A stretch of 64,000 bases of DNA from Symbiodinium kawagutii. Taxonomy: Eukaryota > Sar > Dinophyceae > Suessiales > Symbiodiniaceae. The notes beneath the pieces were generated by a model. The model saw nothing but the letters and a program-made list of their open reading frames with translations, was not told the origin of the DNA and made no database searches. The position numbers and the translations under genes were made by a program. Numbering within the stretch: the stretch's first letter is position 1; the number at the start of each line of letters is the position of its first letter. Below are positions 13,986 to 24,615 of this stretch, piece by piece. The stretch is from positions 187,651 through 251,650 of the forward strand of contig VSDK01016959.1 of assembly GCA_009767595.1 (NCBI GenBank), read 5' to 3'.

Positions 13986-14301
13986 GTTTTCATCCCAGGT
14001 CTCAATTTTTAAGAAACCCCGAGGACAGATAAGAGATCTTACAGGCTCTTGAAAGTAAAACGAAACACATGGAAGGAAAATTTGAGAAGAGAAGCTATCT
14101 TAAGATGAAATCAGAATAAGAACAGTAAGATGCATCAAGAAAACATAATTGAAAAAACAACTGCTGTTTGACATGCAAATGAATCAAGAATTAAAGGAGA
14201 CTGCAAGATGATAATGAATGATAGATATGGTCAAAACATTTTAACATTAGTTTGATGCGTTTAAAGCAGAAATAAAATTGAATGCCCCGCAAAGTAGGAA
14301 A
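13986..14301. repeat. Left terminal inverted repeat of 14-kb block
   Basis: Read inward from 13986 (TTTTCATCCCAGG, then AAGAAACCCCGAGGACAGAT) this sequence matches the reverse complement of 27867-28161 almost throughout, by eye at roughly 80-85 percent. The left copy has an extra ~19 bp near 14130. No target-site duplication is evident outside the ends. Confidence 0.8.
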
Positions 14302-14740
14302 GGGCGACAGAAAACACCAATCTACATAGAAGGCATCAAATGCTTCTGCGAGTGGACTTACAATGGAAAGGGGCGTGATGTATTTCCGACTGTGGTCTAC
14401 CCAGCATCTCCTGGAAGTGAGTAAACGCCACGAAGCCAAAAGCTGCTTAATGACCTCACCTTGATGTTGCAAAGTCGCAGCGCGCAGTGGTATGGCTCCT
14501 GGTGACTTAATGTGGCAATATAGCTTACCACACAGCCAATTCATCGATTAGGAGAGCCTCGCTTTGTTTTGGGGTGTCTTATCTTGCCTATTCGTACCGG
14601 AAGACATCTTATCTTCCCTTCCCTTACCTGATATCTCGCTTTATCTTGTCATGTTTAAAGCTATTGTCTCTTACGGTAACATCCGAGGGCGCTCACTGAG
14701 GGCGCTTCAGCGCGGTATTTGGCTCTCGCAAACAAACTGC
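14302..14740. other. Unassigned sequence inside left inverted repeat
   Basis: No ORF of known type is present. It lies between the left inverted repeat and the repeat preceding the pol fragment. It includes GAGGGCGCTCACTGAGGGCG near 14686, a short direct repeat. Confidence 0.4.
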
Positions 14741-14744
14741 AACC

Positions 14745-14945
14745 AAGAAGAAAATTTTGTCTTAAGGCAACTTATTTTATCTCCAATTAAATATTTTATA
14801 CATGAAGATGTCGTATCTAATCTGCAGATAAATTTTTGAAATATGCCTATCTAGCGATTTACGCTAACTTATCCGAGATCTGACACTATTTCTTTCTATC
14901 TTCAGATATTTTTCTTTAATTGGAAACCACTGTTGCCACTGTTAA
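14745..14945 (+). repeat. Repeat flanking the pol fragment, upstream copy
   Basis: This segment (GAAGATGTCGTATCTAATCT through AATATGTTTGGATTT) aligns with 16468-16655 and more weakly with 27818-27960. All three contain an AAGATGTC word and end in an ATRTKTTTKGAT-like word. The upstream and 16.5-kb copies lie in direct orientation on either side of the pol fragment. Confidence 0.55.
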
Positions 14946-16385
14946 TATGTTTGGATTTGTTCTTGGGCAGTTGGTGTTTTACCGCGCGAAGTTTCAAAGC
15001 AAATCCAAGATCTTGCCAAACGCTTCACCTGGTTTGTTTGCTGGATGGCGTTTGGAGTTTGGCTTTCGCTACAAAGAAGTTCTTTTGATTTTGGACTATG
15101 GCTCGCTGAAGGAGGGCAAAATTGATGTCTTGAGGGTTCCTGACAGGGAAGTTCACGTCGGTGATGAGATTGTATTTCCTCTCTCCGATGTAGCTGAAGC
15201 AGCTTTGAAGGATTTTTTCTGATCCTAGTTTGTCGAATCTAGACAGTGTTGAGCCTTTGCCCATTCCGTTTGTGGATTCAACTGATGATGCAAGAGCTAA
15301 AACTCGAAGAGTCTTTATCATTTATCAGCGGATGTTTAAGATCGGTTCCGCTCCAGGATGCCGTGGTTGCATTGCAGATTCATCGAACCACTCAGCTGAA
15401 TGTGTGGCTCGGTTCGAGGAGGCTTTTGGAAAATCAGGTCAGACTGATGTTGAGGAAGCAGCAGAGAAACCACGTGATCCGGCGCCTGAGCCTGAGGTCT
15501 CGCTTCCAAGAATCGAAGATGATTTAGCGCCGGATTGTCTTTCAGCGAACTCTTCTGAGTACGAGCCGTCAATCGCTCCAGAAGCGCCGGCAGAGGAAGC
15601 AGGACCTGACGTCATTACTGATGAATACTTTGATCCTTTGGATTGGACGACGTTAAGGAGTGTCCACCTGCAGAAGGGCTAGCTGCAGTTGCAAGAATCG
15701 CAAGTGAGCTGCTCTAACCTTGCCACAAGATGTCGCGCAGATGATGTTTCAGGATGCTTTTGATCAGGGGGGTCAGTTTGGCAGCGTAAGCGCCACAACC
15801 TCTTCTGTGACGAAGCAGCCCCGACCTCAGAAAGGAAGGTATTGTTCGGTTGGTAGGGACATCCTTTTTGAATTCGCCTGCAGTCAGGACTCCAATTTAG
15901 GCAAAGTAGGTGAAGAGCATGGAGTTAAAGTGGTACGTGTTTGTAAGGAGCATATCAATCTGGAAGACGCCAACAATATATCACAGCTTGAAGATCAGAT
16001 CAAAGCTGTTCCTGGTTGTTTCATTCACGGTTCTATTGAACGCAAGCCGTGGTCTCAATGGCAACGTTTGAACAAGGTCAAGTATACACGTTTGTCTGAC
16101 GCAATCGAAAGGAACAAGATGCGGGCGAACAACTGTTGGAACAATTCATTCGCATTGCAAACATTTGTTTTGACAATGGTGGCGAACGCAGTTTTGAGTG
16201 GCCAAGGTTTTGCAGTGGATGGGCTCTTCCATGTCTACAATACTGGATTGTTCAACGCAACCTGCGCTCTGCTACGTTCAACGGGCGCGCAGTTGGCGTC
16301 ACTGCGAATGGATTGCCTGCTTGCAAGCCGCGGCGCTTTGTCACATCGTCCGGTCGTCATCCTTTGCTGCCCCGAGGTCTCTTAT
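14926..16385 (+). pseudogene. Copia-type pol fragment: integrase tail, linker, methyltransferase-like block
   Basis: Translation in shifting frames gives three blocks. First, a retrotransposon integrase-tail motif (PGLFAGWRLEFG, VPDREVHVGDEIVFPL) runs over 14926-15216. Second, a linker (PLPIPFVDSTDD, GCRGCIADSSNHSAEC, the latter with a CxxC-H-C spacing) runs to about 15650, followed by PPAEGLAAVARIASELL. Third, a block at 15717-16138 has FEFACSQDSNLG, KPWSQWQRLN and NNSFAL, continuing in another frame as ERSFEWPRFCSGW and PACKPRR to 16380. At least four frame changes are needed, near 15214 (a T6 run), 15640, 15715 and 16137. The order resembles dinoflagellate copia polyproteins as I recall them. 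The motif I-like start and the PWS motif suggest a Rossmann methyltransferase relative, which is inference. Upstream integrase core and downstream reverse transcriptase are missing here. Confidence 0.7.
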
Positions 16386-16755
16386 AATGCTTGGTTGTAT
16401 CTCAAAATATTTCCTCCTTTCAATGAAAAAGGTGTGCTTTAATGCATCTTTTCTTATCTGCAAAAGTTGTTTACCTTAAGATGTCGTGTCTGATCCGAAG
16501 ATATTTGATTCTGTTTGAACTATATTTCTTACTTTGCGGTAAATACAACATTGTTTCTGAGATCTTATCATAGTTCTTAAGGTAATTTCTTTTTATTTTC
16601 GGATATCTTTTTTCTTTAAGCGCAGCAAATCAATTTTAATATGTTTTGATTTATCTATCATTCTTTGCTGCCCCGAGGTCTCGACCTGATCGTAGTTCAA
16701 AAAAAATTCTTGTTTCAAATATGTTTGTGCTTTAATGCATCTTCTCTTATCTTCA
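16361..16755 (+). repeat. Diverged tandem duplication, period about 295-301 bp
   Basis: CTTTGCTGCCCCGAGGTCTC occurs at 16362 and 16663, and GTGCTTTAATGCATCTT at 16434 and 16727. The tail of the pol fragment and the repeat after it were therefore duplicated in tandem. The second copy reads LLPRGLDLIVVQKKF, possibly the truer continuation of the pol frame. Confidence 0.75.
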
Positions 16756-16763
16756 TTGAATTG

Positions 16764-17008
16764 GAATCCAGCACCCCCAAAAAACCACTAACAACAAGAG
16801 AAGAAGTCGATACAGCCGCGGCTGCAACCTGAGGGGCAGCAGCTGCGGCCTTCTTTTCCAAATTAGATTTAAGCACGGAGATGGCGCGCCTACGGTGATT
16901 TAGGCACGGAGATTGCGTGTGCCTCAGGAACCCTTGACCGTGCTGGAGCGACGCTATACAGCGAACTAAATGGGTATGTTTTACACCATTTATTTCAAGT
17001 CCCCCCTC
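16764..17008 (+). repeat. ~245-bp direct repeat, copy A (LTR-like)
   Basis: From TTGGAATCCAGCACCCCC to ATGGGTATGTTTTACACC this matches 27549-27793 in the same orientation with scattered substitutions and an 8-bp indel (copy B has an extra GCTTGAGC). Both contain a doubled TTAGGCACGGAGAT word. The pair brackets 10.5 kb, but no primer-binding site or polypurine tract was identified, so calling it an LTR is tentative. Confidence 0.75.
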
Positions 17009-17174
17009 TTCACGAACTGTACAGGTCAAAGTAACGACATGCGACGGTTGATCAGGCCTACGGAGTCGAATGCGTAATTGGCTGATTCCAAGCAAAAAAC
17101 GCAAAGATGCCATTGGAGGATCTCTCACGCCTAGCGATTTCAAACTTAATTAATTACACTACCATCCAAACACT

Positions 17175-17335
17175 GGGCGGCGCTGGTGCAGCCAAGCCCG
17201 GCAGACAAATGGTAGACCCTGGATTATCAACACACACTGGGCGGCGGTTCCGCAGCCAATCCCGGCGTGAAGATTCACAGATGTTCAGTCGAAAGTCAGC
17301 ACGAGGGGCGGCGCCTAAGCAGCCAAGCCCGGCAT
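17175..17335 (+). repeat. Three-copy GC-rich motif, 64-66 bp period
   Basis: GGGCGGCG followed a few bases later by GCAGCCAAGCCCGGC (or a close variant) starts at 17175, 17239 and about 17306. The intervening sequence is not conserved. Confidence 0.75.
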
Positions 17336-17339
17336 GGGG

Positions 17340-18165
17340 ACTAACGAAAAGAGACACAGAAAGCCCAAAAGACGAATACATATGTTGACCACATCCGTGC
17401 ACAACTGTGCGGTGAGCGACAGTCGATTAAACGACAATCGAAGTTCCATGGTTTGACACGGAAGAATGCAAAGACGAACCGAATGACAATGAATGAATTC
17501 AAAGCGCAATGAAATGAAATGCAGCGATCTTAACACTGTCAGAATTCCAAAAGTCACCTTAGGTAGCTTCTTGTTGGTTCTGCATCTCCACACTGACGTC
17601 ATGAATGTGAAGCAAGGACAGGGCATTCTCCCAGGATCCTTCCGGCAGAGCTTTGGTCATGACATGGGCACGCTGCTTAGAGGATTCGATGTACTCGGCA
17701 TCTACATCTGGCTCCTTGAAAGCCTGGCAAGCTGATGGCACATTCACCCTGCGGAATTTACTCAATGTCAAATGCTTCAGCTTAGCTGAATAACCTGGAG
17801 CGATGATGGCCAAGACAGCTTGATTGTCTTCAAAGCAACGCAACACGATGCTAGGGGAAATCATCAACTGACACATTTCCAACAAGGGAATGGCTTCACT
17901 GAAAAAGGAAGTCGATAACGAAACGAACGCCGCTTCAGTCTGCTTCAGTAGTTGAGCGACTGACGGCTCGTTGCCTTTTGGCACCCCAAGTCAAAAGGGC
18001 GAAAGACGAAGGCCCTTCAAGAGCCAGATGCAAAATCAGCATCAGCGTACAAAGACAGCCGCAAGTCCAATGGCTTGTCTTGAATGGCCATGATGTGAGA
18101 ATCCGCCGACCCCAGCGGGGGAGCGCGCTAGAGGAGAACTAAAGCAGAAGCCGACGTTTGACAGC
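17340..18165. other. Gene-free stretch
   Basis: ORFs occur on both strands (about 17493-17735 plus, 17559-17984 minus) but no family is recognised. Sequence composition is balanced. It may hold decayed coding sequence. Confidence 0.35.
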
Positions 18166-18169
18166 GCAG

Positions 18170-20620
18170 GTCAAACAGCACCGAGTCTCGTGGCCAGCAA
18201 GGCAGGAAAAGCGACAAGCAAAGCCATCTTGAATCCTTTTTATGACGGTTTCAGAAAGCAACGTTAGGCACTTGTGGCCGGGCCTCCGACGCAAAAAACC
18301 GGGATTTTCAAGCGTGAATCTTGATGGTGTTTTGGTGCTGCGAAGGCTTGTTTTTTTCGACCCGGGACACAGTACCCAGTAAGGACGAAGGCGGGCACTA
18401 GGCAGCAAGCAAGCCAGCAAGCTAGCAAGCACCAGCCAGCCAGCAAGGCAGGAAAAGCCAGCAAACAAAGCCATGTTCAACCTTTTTTTTGACGGTTCTA
18501 AACAAAGCCATCTTCAACCTTTTCTTTGACGGTTTCAGAAAGCAACGTTAGTTAGGCCACAAACAAAGCCATCTTCAACCCTTCTTTTGACGGTTTCAGA
18601 AAGCGCCGTTAGGCAGTTGTGGCCGGGCCTCCGACGCAAAAAACCGGGATTTTCAGGCGTGAATCTTGATGGTGTTTTGGTGCTGCGAAGGGTTGTTTTT
18701 TTCGACCCGGGACACAGTACCCAGTAAGGACGAAGGCGGGCACCAGGCAGCAAGCAAGCCAGCAAGCTAGCAAGCACTAGCCAGCCAGCAGGGCAGGAAA
18801 AGCCAGCAAACAAAGCCATCTTCAACACTTTTGTTGATGGTTTCAGAAAGCGACGTTAGGCAGTTGTGGCCGGGCCTCCGACGCAAAAAACCGGGATTTT
18901 CAGGCGTGAATCTTGCTGGTGTTTTGGTGTTGCGAAGGGTTGTTTTTTTCGACCCGGGACACAGTACCCAGTAAGGACGAAGGCGGGCACTAGGCAGCAA
19001 GCAGGCCAGCAAGCTAGCAAGCACCAGCCAGCCAGCAACCACCAGCCAGCCAGCAAGGCAGGAAAAGCCAGCAAACAAAGCCATCTCCAAGACTTTTTTT
19101 GATGGTTTCACAAACCGACGTTAGGCAGTTGTGGCCGGGCCTCCGACGCAAAAAACCGGGATTTTCAGGCGTGACTCTTGCTGGTGTTTTGGTGTTGCGA
19201 AGGGTTGTTTTTTTCGACCCGGGACACAGTACCCAGTAAGGACGAAGGCAGCAAGCAGGCAAGCTCTTGCTGGTGTTTTGGTGTTGCGAAGGGTTGTTTT
19301 TTTCGACCCGGGACACAGTACCCAGTAAGGACGAAGGCGGGCACCAGGCAGCAAGCAAGCCAGCAAGCTAGCAAGCACCAGCCAGCCAGCAAGGCAGAAA
19401 AGCCAGCAAACAAAGCCATCTTCAACCCCTTTTTTGACGGTTCTAAACGAAGCCATCTTCAACCCTTTTTTTGACGGTGCTAGACAGCAACGTTAGGCCA
19501 CAAACAAAGCCATCTTCAACACTTTTGTTGATGGTTTCAGAAAGCGACGTTAGGCAGTTGTGGCCGGGCCTCCGACGCAAACAACCGGGATTTTCAGGCG
19601 TGAATCTTGCTGGTGTTTTGGTGCTGCGAAGGGTTGGTTTTTTCGACCCGGGACACATGACCCAGTAAGGACGAAGGCGGGCACCAGGCAGCAAGCAAGC
19701 CAGCAAGCTAGCAAGCACCAGTTAGCCAGCAAGGCAGGAAAAGCCAGCAAACAAAGCCATCAACAAGCAAAGCCATCTTCAACCCTTTTTTTGATGGTTT
19801 CAGAAAGCGACGTTAGGCAGTTGTGGCCGGGCCTCCGACGCAAAAAACCGGGATTTTCAGGCGTGAATCTTGCTGGTGTTTGGGTGTTGCGACGGGTTGT
19901 TTTTTTCGACCCGGGACACAGTACCCAGTAAGGACGAAGGCGGGCACCAGGCAGCAAGCAAGCCAGCAAGCTAGCAAGCCCCAGCCAGCCAGCAAGCACC
20001 AGCCAGCCAGCAAGCACCAGCCAGCCAGCAAGGCAGGAAAAGCCAGCAAACAACAAGCAAAGCCATCTTCAACCCTTTTTTTGCCGGTTCTAGAAAGCAA
20101 CGTTAGGCCACAAACAAAGCCATCTTCAACCTTTTCTTTGACGTTAGGCCACAAACAAAGCCATCTTCAACCTTGTCTTTGACGGTTTCAGAAAGCGACG
20201 TTAGGCAGTTGTGGCCGGGCCTCCGACGCAAACAACCGGGATTTTCAGGCGTGAATCTTGATGGTGATATGGTGCTGCGACGGGTTGTTTTTTTCGACCC
20301 GGGACACAGTACCCAGTAAGGACGAAGGCGGGCACCAGGCAGCAAGCAAGCCAGCAAGCTAGCAAGCACCAGCCAGCCAGTAAGGCAAGAAAAGCTAGCA
20401 AATAGCAAACAAATCCATGCGCAACCTTTTTTTGACGGTTTCAGAAACGACGTTAGGCCACAAACAAAGCCATCGTCAATTTTTTTCTGGTGGTTTTATA
20501 AATAGAAAGCAACGTTAGGCACTTGTGGCCGGGCCTCCGACGCAAAAAACTAGGACTTTCACGCGTGAATCTTGATGGTGTTTTGGAGCGAAGACATACT
20601 ATCTCGGCCAGAAACAGCGG
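18170..20620. repeat. Array of eight ~250-430 bp complex repeats
   Basis: A core beginning TTGTGGCCGGGCCTCCGACG starts at 18272, 18617, 18864, 19129, 19558, 19821, 20209 and 20523. Each core is followed by an AAACCGGGATTTTCA word, a GGTGTTTTGGTG word, TTCGACCCGGGACACAGTAC, AAGGACGAAGGCGGGCAC, and a subrepeat of GCAAGCCAGCAAGCTA words. It closes with AAAGCCATCTTCAAC and a T-run plus GACGGTT. A ninth partial copy starts near 19266. Unit length varies by gain or loss of the CAGC-rich subrepeat and of the AAAGCCATCTTCAAC/ACGTTAGGCCACAAAC block. ORFs on both strands are repeat artefacts. Confidence 0.95.
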
Positions 20621-20630
20621 TAAAGTGGCG

Positions 20631-23600
20631 TCAGACGTTCCACCGTGCGCACCGGCATGGCTTTCCTGCTGGGGTGCGATGCTGGGCTTGAATACGCCCC
20701 GAAGCTCGCGTTGACCAAACTGCGGCGCCACATCTGGGGCAAACGTGGCGATGCACGCGTCCCTGGACCTGGCCATCCGTAACCCGAAAAAATTTGTTGC
20801 AGCGGGTTCGGTGGTCAATTTGGCCCGTCCGAATCGTACTGCGGACCATACCAAAACAAAACGGACACGTATAGGAATAACTTGTTGGGCGTGTGCTGGC
20901 CGCAGCGTCAAAAGTAGCGTGGCCCCGCAACGGAGGTAATGGTGAAGCGCGCTCCGCACGCAAGCTCCCGGACTGGCTTTCCGCTGACGCGGCTGTCACC
21001 GAACCTTCGTGGACGGGTGTTTCGTTCGTCGCCTGCGCGCGACGGCGCCGGATTTCCGTGCGGACTTCTTCCAGCGCCGCCTCTCGTCGTCGAACTGCCA
21101 TCCGCCTGCGCAAAGGGGTCAAGAGCGCACGCGCACGCCGCGCGGATTCGAGAAGCACCCCGCGGAGACGGCACTTGTTGCACGTCTGCGTCCCATCTTG
21201 TTTCTACGAACGCTTGCGTTGCCATGCGTTGAACTCTGCTTGCGGGAGTCGTTTGAGACATCGGCAACAAACCCAGCTACCGCGCTCCTTCACAGCGCAG
21301 ACGCGGCAGATGCGGCGATCCATGTGCCGCGCTTTCCACGCAGCCAGACCGAAATCGGTTTCTGGCTTAGCGGTTTTACACTTGAAACAAATTTTCTGGA
21401 GTTCACACGTCAGGCAAACCCGGTAAAAACTACATTGTCGTTGCCGATGTTTTTCGGGAAAGTGCGCTTGTACGTGCCACTGCTTGCAGACGTTGCATTG
21501 CCACGGCGTGCCAGCCTCCGCCTGTCGGTTCGTACACTCGCGACAAACGCGGTCAGTGTCACGACGGTTCCATTGGCCACGCGTAAACGCGCACGCTTGC
21601 TTTCGTTCGCCACACTGCGAACACAATCGTTCTTCGCAATATTTCGCCAGCAAAGCTTTCCAATCGATACGGTCTCCTCGGAGCTGTCGCAGCAACAACT
21701 CACGGCCTAACCCAACTCCTTTTTGGAAAGGCGCAGCGTCAAACGGCCGAAAAATTGGTAATTTGTTTCGGCCTTGCACGCGTGTGAAAGCAACGTACGC
21801 CGTAAATGGATTGCCCCCCGGCCCGACACAAAGGTCAGTCATTACACCATCCACTATGGTTTGCCCTTGCGCGACATGCGCCGTGATTGCAAATGCCGGT
21901 GCCAATGGAAATCCAAGAACCACATTCGTTTACAGGTTGCGACGGGGTACGTATTCGCGTCGGGTAACCCCGGAACGGACCACGGGCTTGCGGTTTCGAA
22001 TCTTACGTACACTACGTCCGGCAATTGGTTCCAAATCTCCACGGTGCGGTCTGAACTAGCAACGGGCCCAGCCCATCCAACAATCGTGCCTTTACACCCT
22101 TTCAATATGCCACGCTTTCTGTCTAAATGATCCGTAGCACGCACCGGCAAGCCCACGGACAGCGGCAGCAAACCGTACAAGCCACCGCATTCTTTGTCGT
22201 GCCTCTGCAGCCATTGCACCTTCGCTTCTGCCAAGTCTGGCTTCTCCTGCCGGACCGCCGTTGAAGCTGTGTCACGCGCTACTGCCATGCACACTTGCTG
22301 GCTGCGTGCTTGGGCCCATTGCAACGCCCGGCTTTTGTTGACGTGGTATTTGATGTCGTTCGTACTGAAAATCGCAACAGCATTTGCAAATTCTTGGTGG
22401 AATCGTGGGTCCGTGTCGCCTGTGGCAACTAATTTTCGCGTCGACCGCTCCCGCGCGCATGCCTCGCATTCCTTTTGTTTGATGGTTTCTGGGGGCATGG
22501 ACTCGCTCGCGAGCGCTGCGCACGCAGCGGAACCGCACGCCGCGCAACCGCGCGTCCAACTGCCAGGTACACTTGTCGGGCGACCGTGCAGAAACGCGTG
22601 GTTGTTGGACGACAAATGTCCTTCCCGCAATTCTTGCTGGACTTCCGTTAGCCATGCGTCTGCCGTCCTCTCACATTGCGTCAACTCTGTTAACCCTTGC
22701 ATCCCCGCGTCGGGCCCCCCCCATAACAATGTTTGCCCGTGGTGCGCGGTAGCTTGCTTCGTTGCTTTGCGGCCTGCGATCAAATCCCAAGGAATGTCCC
22801 CCAAAAACGTACCTTTGGGCGGCGGGAGTTGGTAAAGGTCCCCGGCCAAAATGACGTTCAGACCGCCGAAGGGACGCACGCGCCCATCTTGGCGAGTATA
22901 TTTGCCAAAGCTTAGATCGCGCATGAGCTCGCGGCACGCAAGTTCCAACTGAACTAGAAGCTCCGCGCTGACCATACTGAACTCATCTAAAATCAACCAT
23001 CTCCATTGCAACACCCGCTGCGCTCGCTCGACGCTTCGCAAGGGATTTTCTGACTTACTTCCCGCCCAATCTAAACCCAACGCATGGTGGATTGTATCAC
23101 CATCCAACAGCTCCGCCATGACCGCTTGGAAGCTGACGATTTGAAATTGCACGCCATGTTGCCACCCGAGCGCATTTTCGAACAATCCTTGCCGAAGTTT
23201 TCGCAAAACGTACGGTTTTCCTGTCCCAGGCCCACCGTGCAAAACCCAGCGCAAAGGTTCTGTATCCGCAGGGGATGAGCTTGGGGCTCTGGTTTCCCGA
23301 AATTCGTCCACGACCCTCGCCGCGACTTGGTTGCAGAAGTTTTGTTGCGCAGCATTGCACACCCCAGTTCTTGCCAAGTCCTCGACCCAGTCCCGCACGG
23401 CACCTTCATCGGCAACGCCGCGCGGTGAAGAGACCGTTGCCGAGTTTTCGGGCCCGACCCCAGGTACCCGCAGCTCCGGTTTTTGTCGAGCGGCTTGTTT
23501 CGCTGCTTCGCTATCCAGTTGCGTGTACGCAGACGGCTCCGCAGCCCTCCCGCGATAGATCNNNNNNNNNNNNNNNNNNNNNNNNNNNNNNNNNNNNNNN

Positions 23601-24420
23601 NNNNNNNNNNNNNNNNNNNNNNNNNNNNNNNNNNNNNNNNNNNNNNNNNNNNNNNNNNNNNNNNNNNNNNNNNNNNNNNNNNNNNNNNNNNNNNNNNNNN
23701 NNNNNNNNNNNNNNNNNNNNNNNNNNNNNNNNNNNNNNNNNNNNNNNNNNNNNNNNNNNNNNNNNNNNNNNNNNNNNNNNNNNNNNNNNNNNNNNNNNNN
23801 NNNNNNNNNNNNNNNNNNNNNNNNNNNNNNNNNNNNNNNNNNNNNNNNNNNNNNNNNNNNNNNNNNNNNNNNNNNNNNNNNNNNNNNNNNNNNNNCTCCC
23901 CGCGATAGCTCGCGTCTGTTGGCCACAAAGCATCTGCTTGCGCCATGGCGGCTTCCGCGCGCAGAGCCCGATCATCGGTCGCGGCTTTGCTGCTGTTCTT
24001 CTGCTGCGCAGGCGCTTGTGTTCGCAACGCCCTGCTAAGGCTGTTTTCATCTAACTCCAACGGTTCATCAATGTCATCGTCGTCGCTATTTGCGTCTGTT
24101 TCACCTGCGGGGCGAACCCGGTACACAGACAAAAAATTTCCAACGTAGCGTTTTGTTTCCGCTGACGGAAGGCGAGTGAGCGACTCCCGCAACGCATCTT
24201 CCCACGTACTGTGTCTGCCAAGCAAGCGGCCAACATACGGCACGGAAAAAGTTCCTTCATTCAAATCCAGAGTCCAAGCACGAAAATACAAACACGTTAA
24301 CCGCGCGTTGCGCTCAGCATTTTGCGCGAAGCCTTGGGGAATCCATGACCACCGTCCTGCTGCCAAAATGAACCGACACCCTTTCCCGTTTCTGATGAGC
24401 TTGCACTTAAGCACCTTAGC
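20631..24420 (-). pseudogene. PIF1-like helicase with C-terminal zinc clusters, broken
   Basis: Read leftward from about 24414. An N-terminal region (FILAAGRWSWIPQGF, VPYVGRLLGRHSTWEDAL, AETKRYVGNFLSVYR) is followed by an acidic stretch and then the assembly gap. The helicase core follows: Walker A GGPGTGKPYVL near 23211-23240 (Pro where Ser/Thr is usual), Walker B LILDEFSMV near 22975, GDLYQLPPPKG near 22820, and motif V/VI ITAHVAQGQT and AYVAFTRVQGR near 21790-21890. C-terminal CxxC clusters follow (21210-21640), then two CxxC-(H)-C units (CPFCFGMVRSTIRTG, CPRCGAAVWSTRASG) near 20670-20870. Disablements: a frameshift at about 21925 and an in-frame TAG at 21204-21206, after which the same frame goes on as QTCNKCRLRGV. 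The region is markedly GC-richer than its surroundings. PIF1-family helicases unwind DNA and some belong to Helitron-type transposons; no Rep nuclease domain is seen here. Confidence 0.75.
23562..23895. other. Assembly gap (334 N)
   Basis: A run of 334 undetermined bases lies inside the helicase reading frame. Both flanks contain the word CGCGATAG and both translate on the minus strand as a YRG motif (DASYRG on the right, IYRGRAA on the left). The contig ends may therefore overlap, and the true gap may be close to zero. Confidence 0.95.
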
Positions 24421-24545
24421 CCTGCGTTCCGTTCATCCCTCGTCGCCAATTCTGCTTACCAACACATGCCCACTTAGAGTTGTCCTTCATCCCACTAATT
24501 CGGTGAAGCAACCACTGTAGATCTTACGCATTTAACCGTACACTC

Positions 24546-24615
24546 GGCTGCCGCCGCCCCCCCCCCCAACCCCGGGACTCTTTTTTCCCGGGGTCGGCGG
24601 CAGGGGGCGGCAGCC
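24546..24615. repeat. Strong GC-rich hairpin at element junction
   Basis: GGCTGCCGCC at 24546-24555 is the exact reverse complement of GGCGGCAGCC at 24606-24615. Inside it, CCCCGGGA (24570-24577) pairs with TCCCGGGG (24586-24593) around a T-rich 8-base loop, and a C13 run fills one arm. It sits exactly where reverse-transcriptase homology ends (ISVSLNYCKG at about 24620) and before the helicase-type sequence, so it marks an insertion junction. Confidence 0.85.

Noticed and set aside
18139..20408. Multiple ~100-residue ORFs on both strands that resemble one another
   Set aside because: They follow the complex tandem array and shift with unit length. No conserved start or codon pattern.
23071..24414. 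ORFs running through the N gap
   Set aside because: The gap is of unknown length, so frame continuity across it is meaningless; only the flanks were used.
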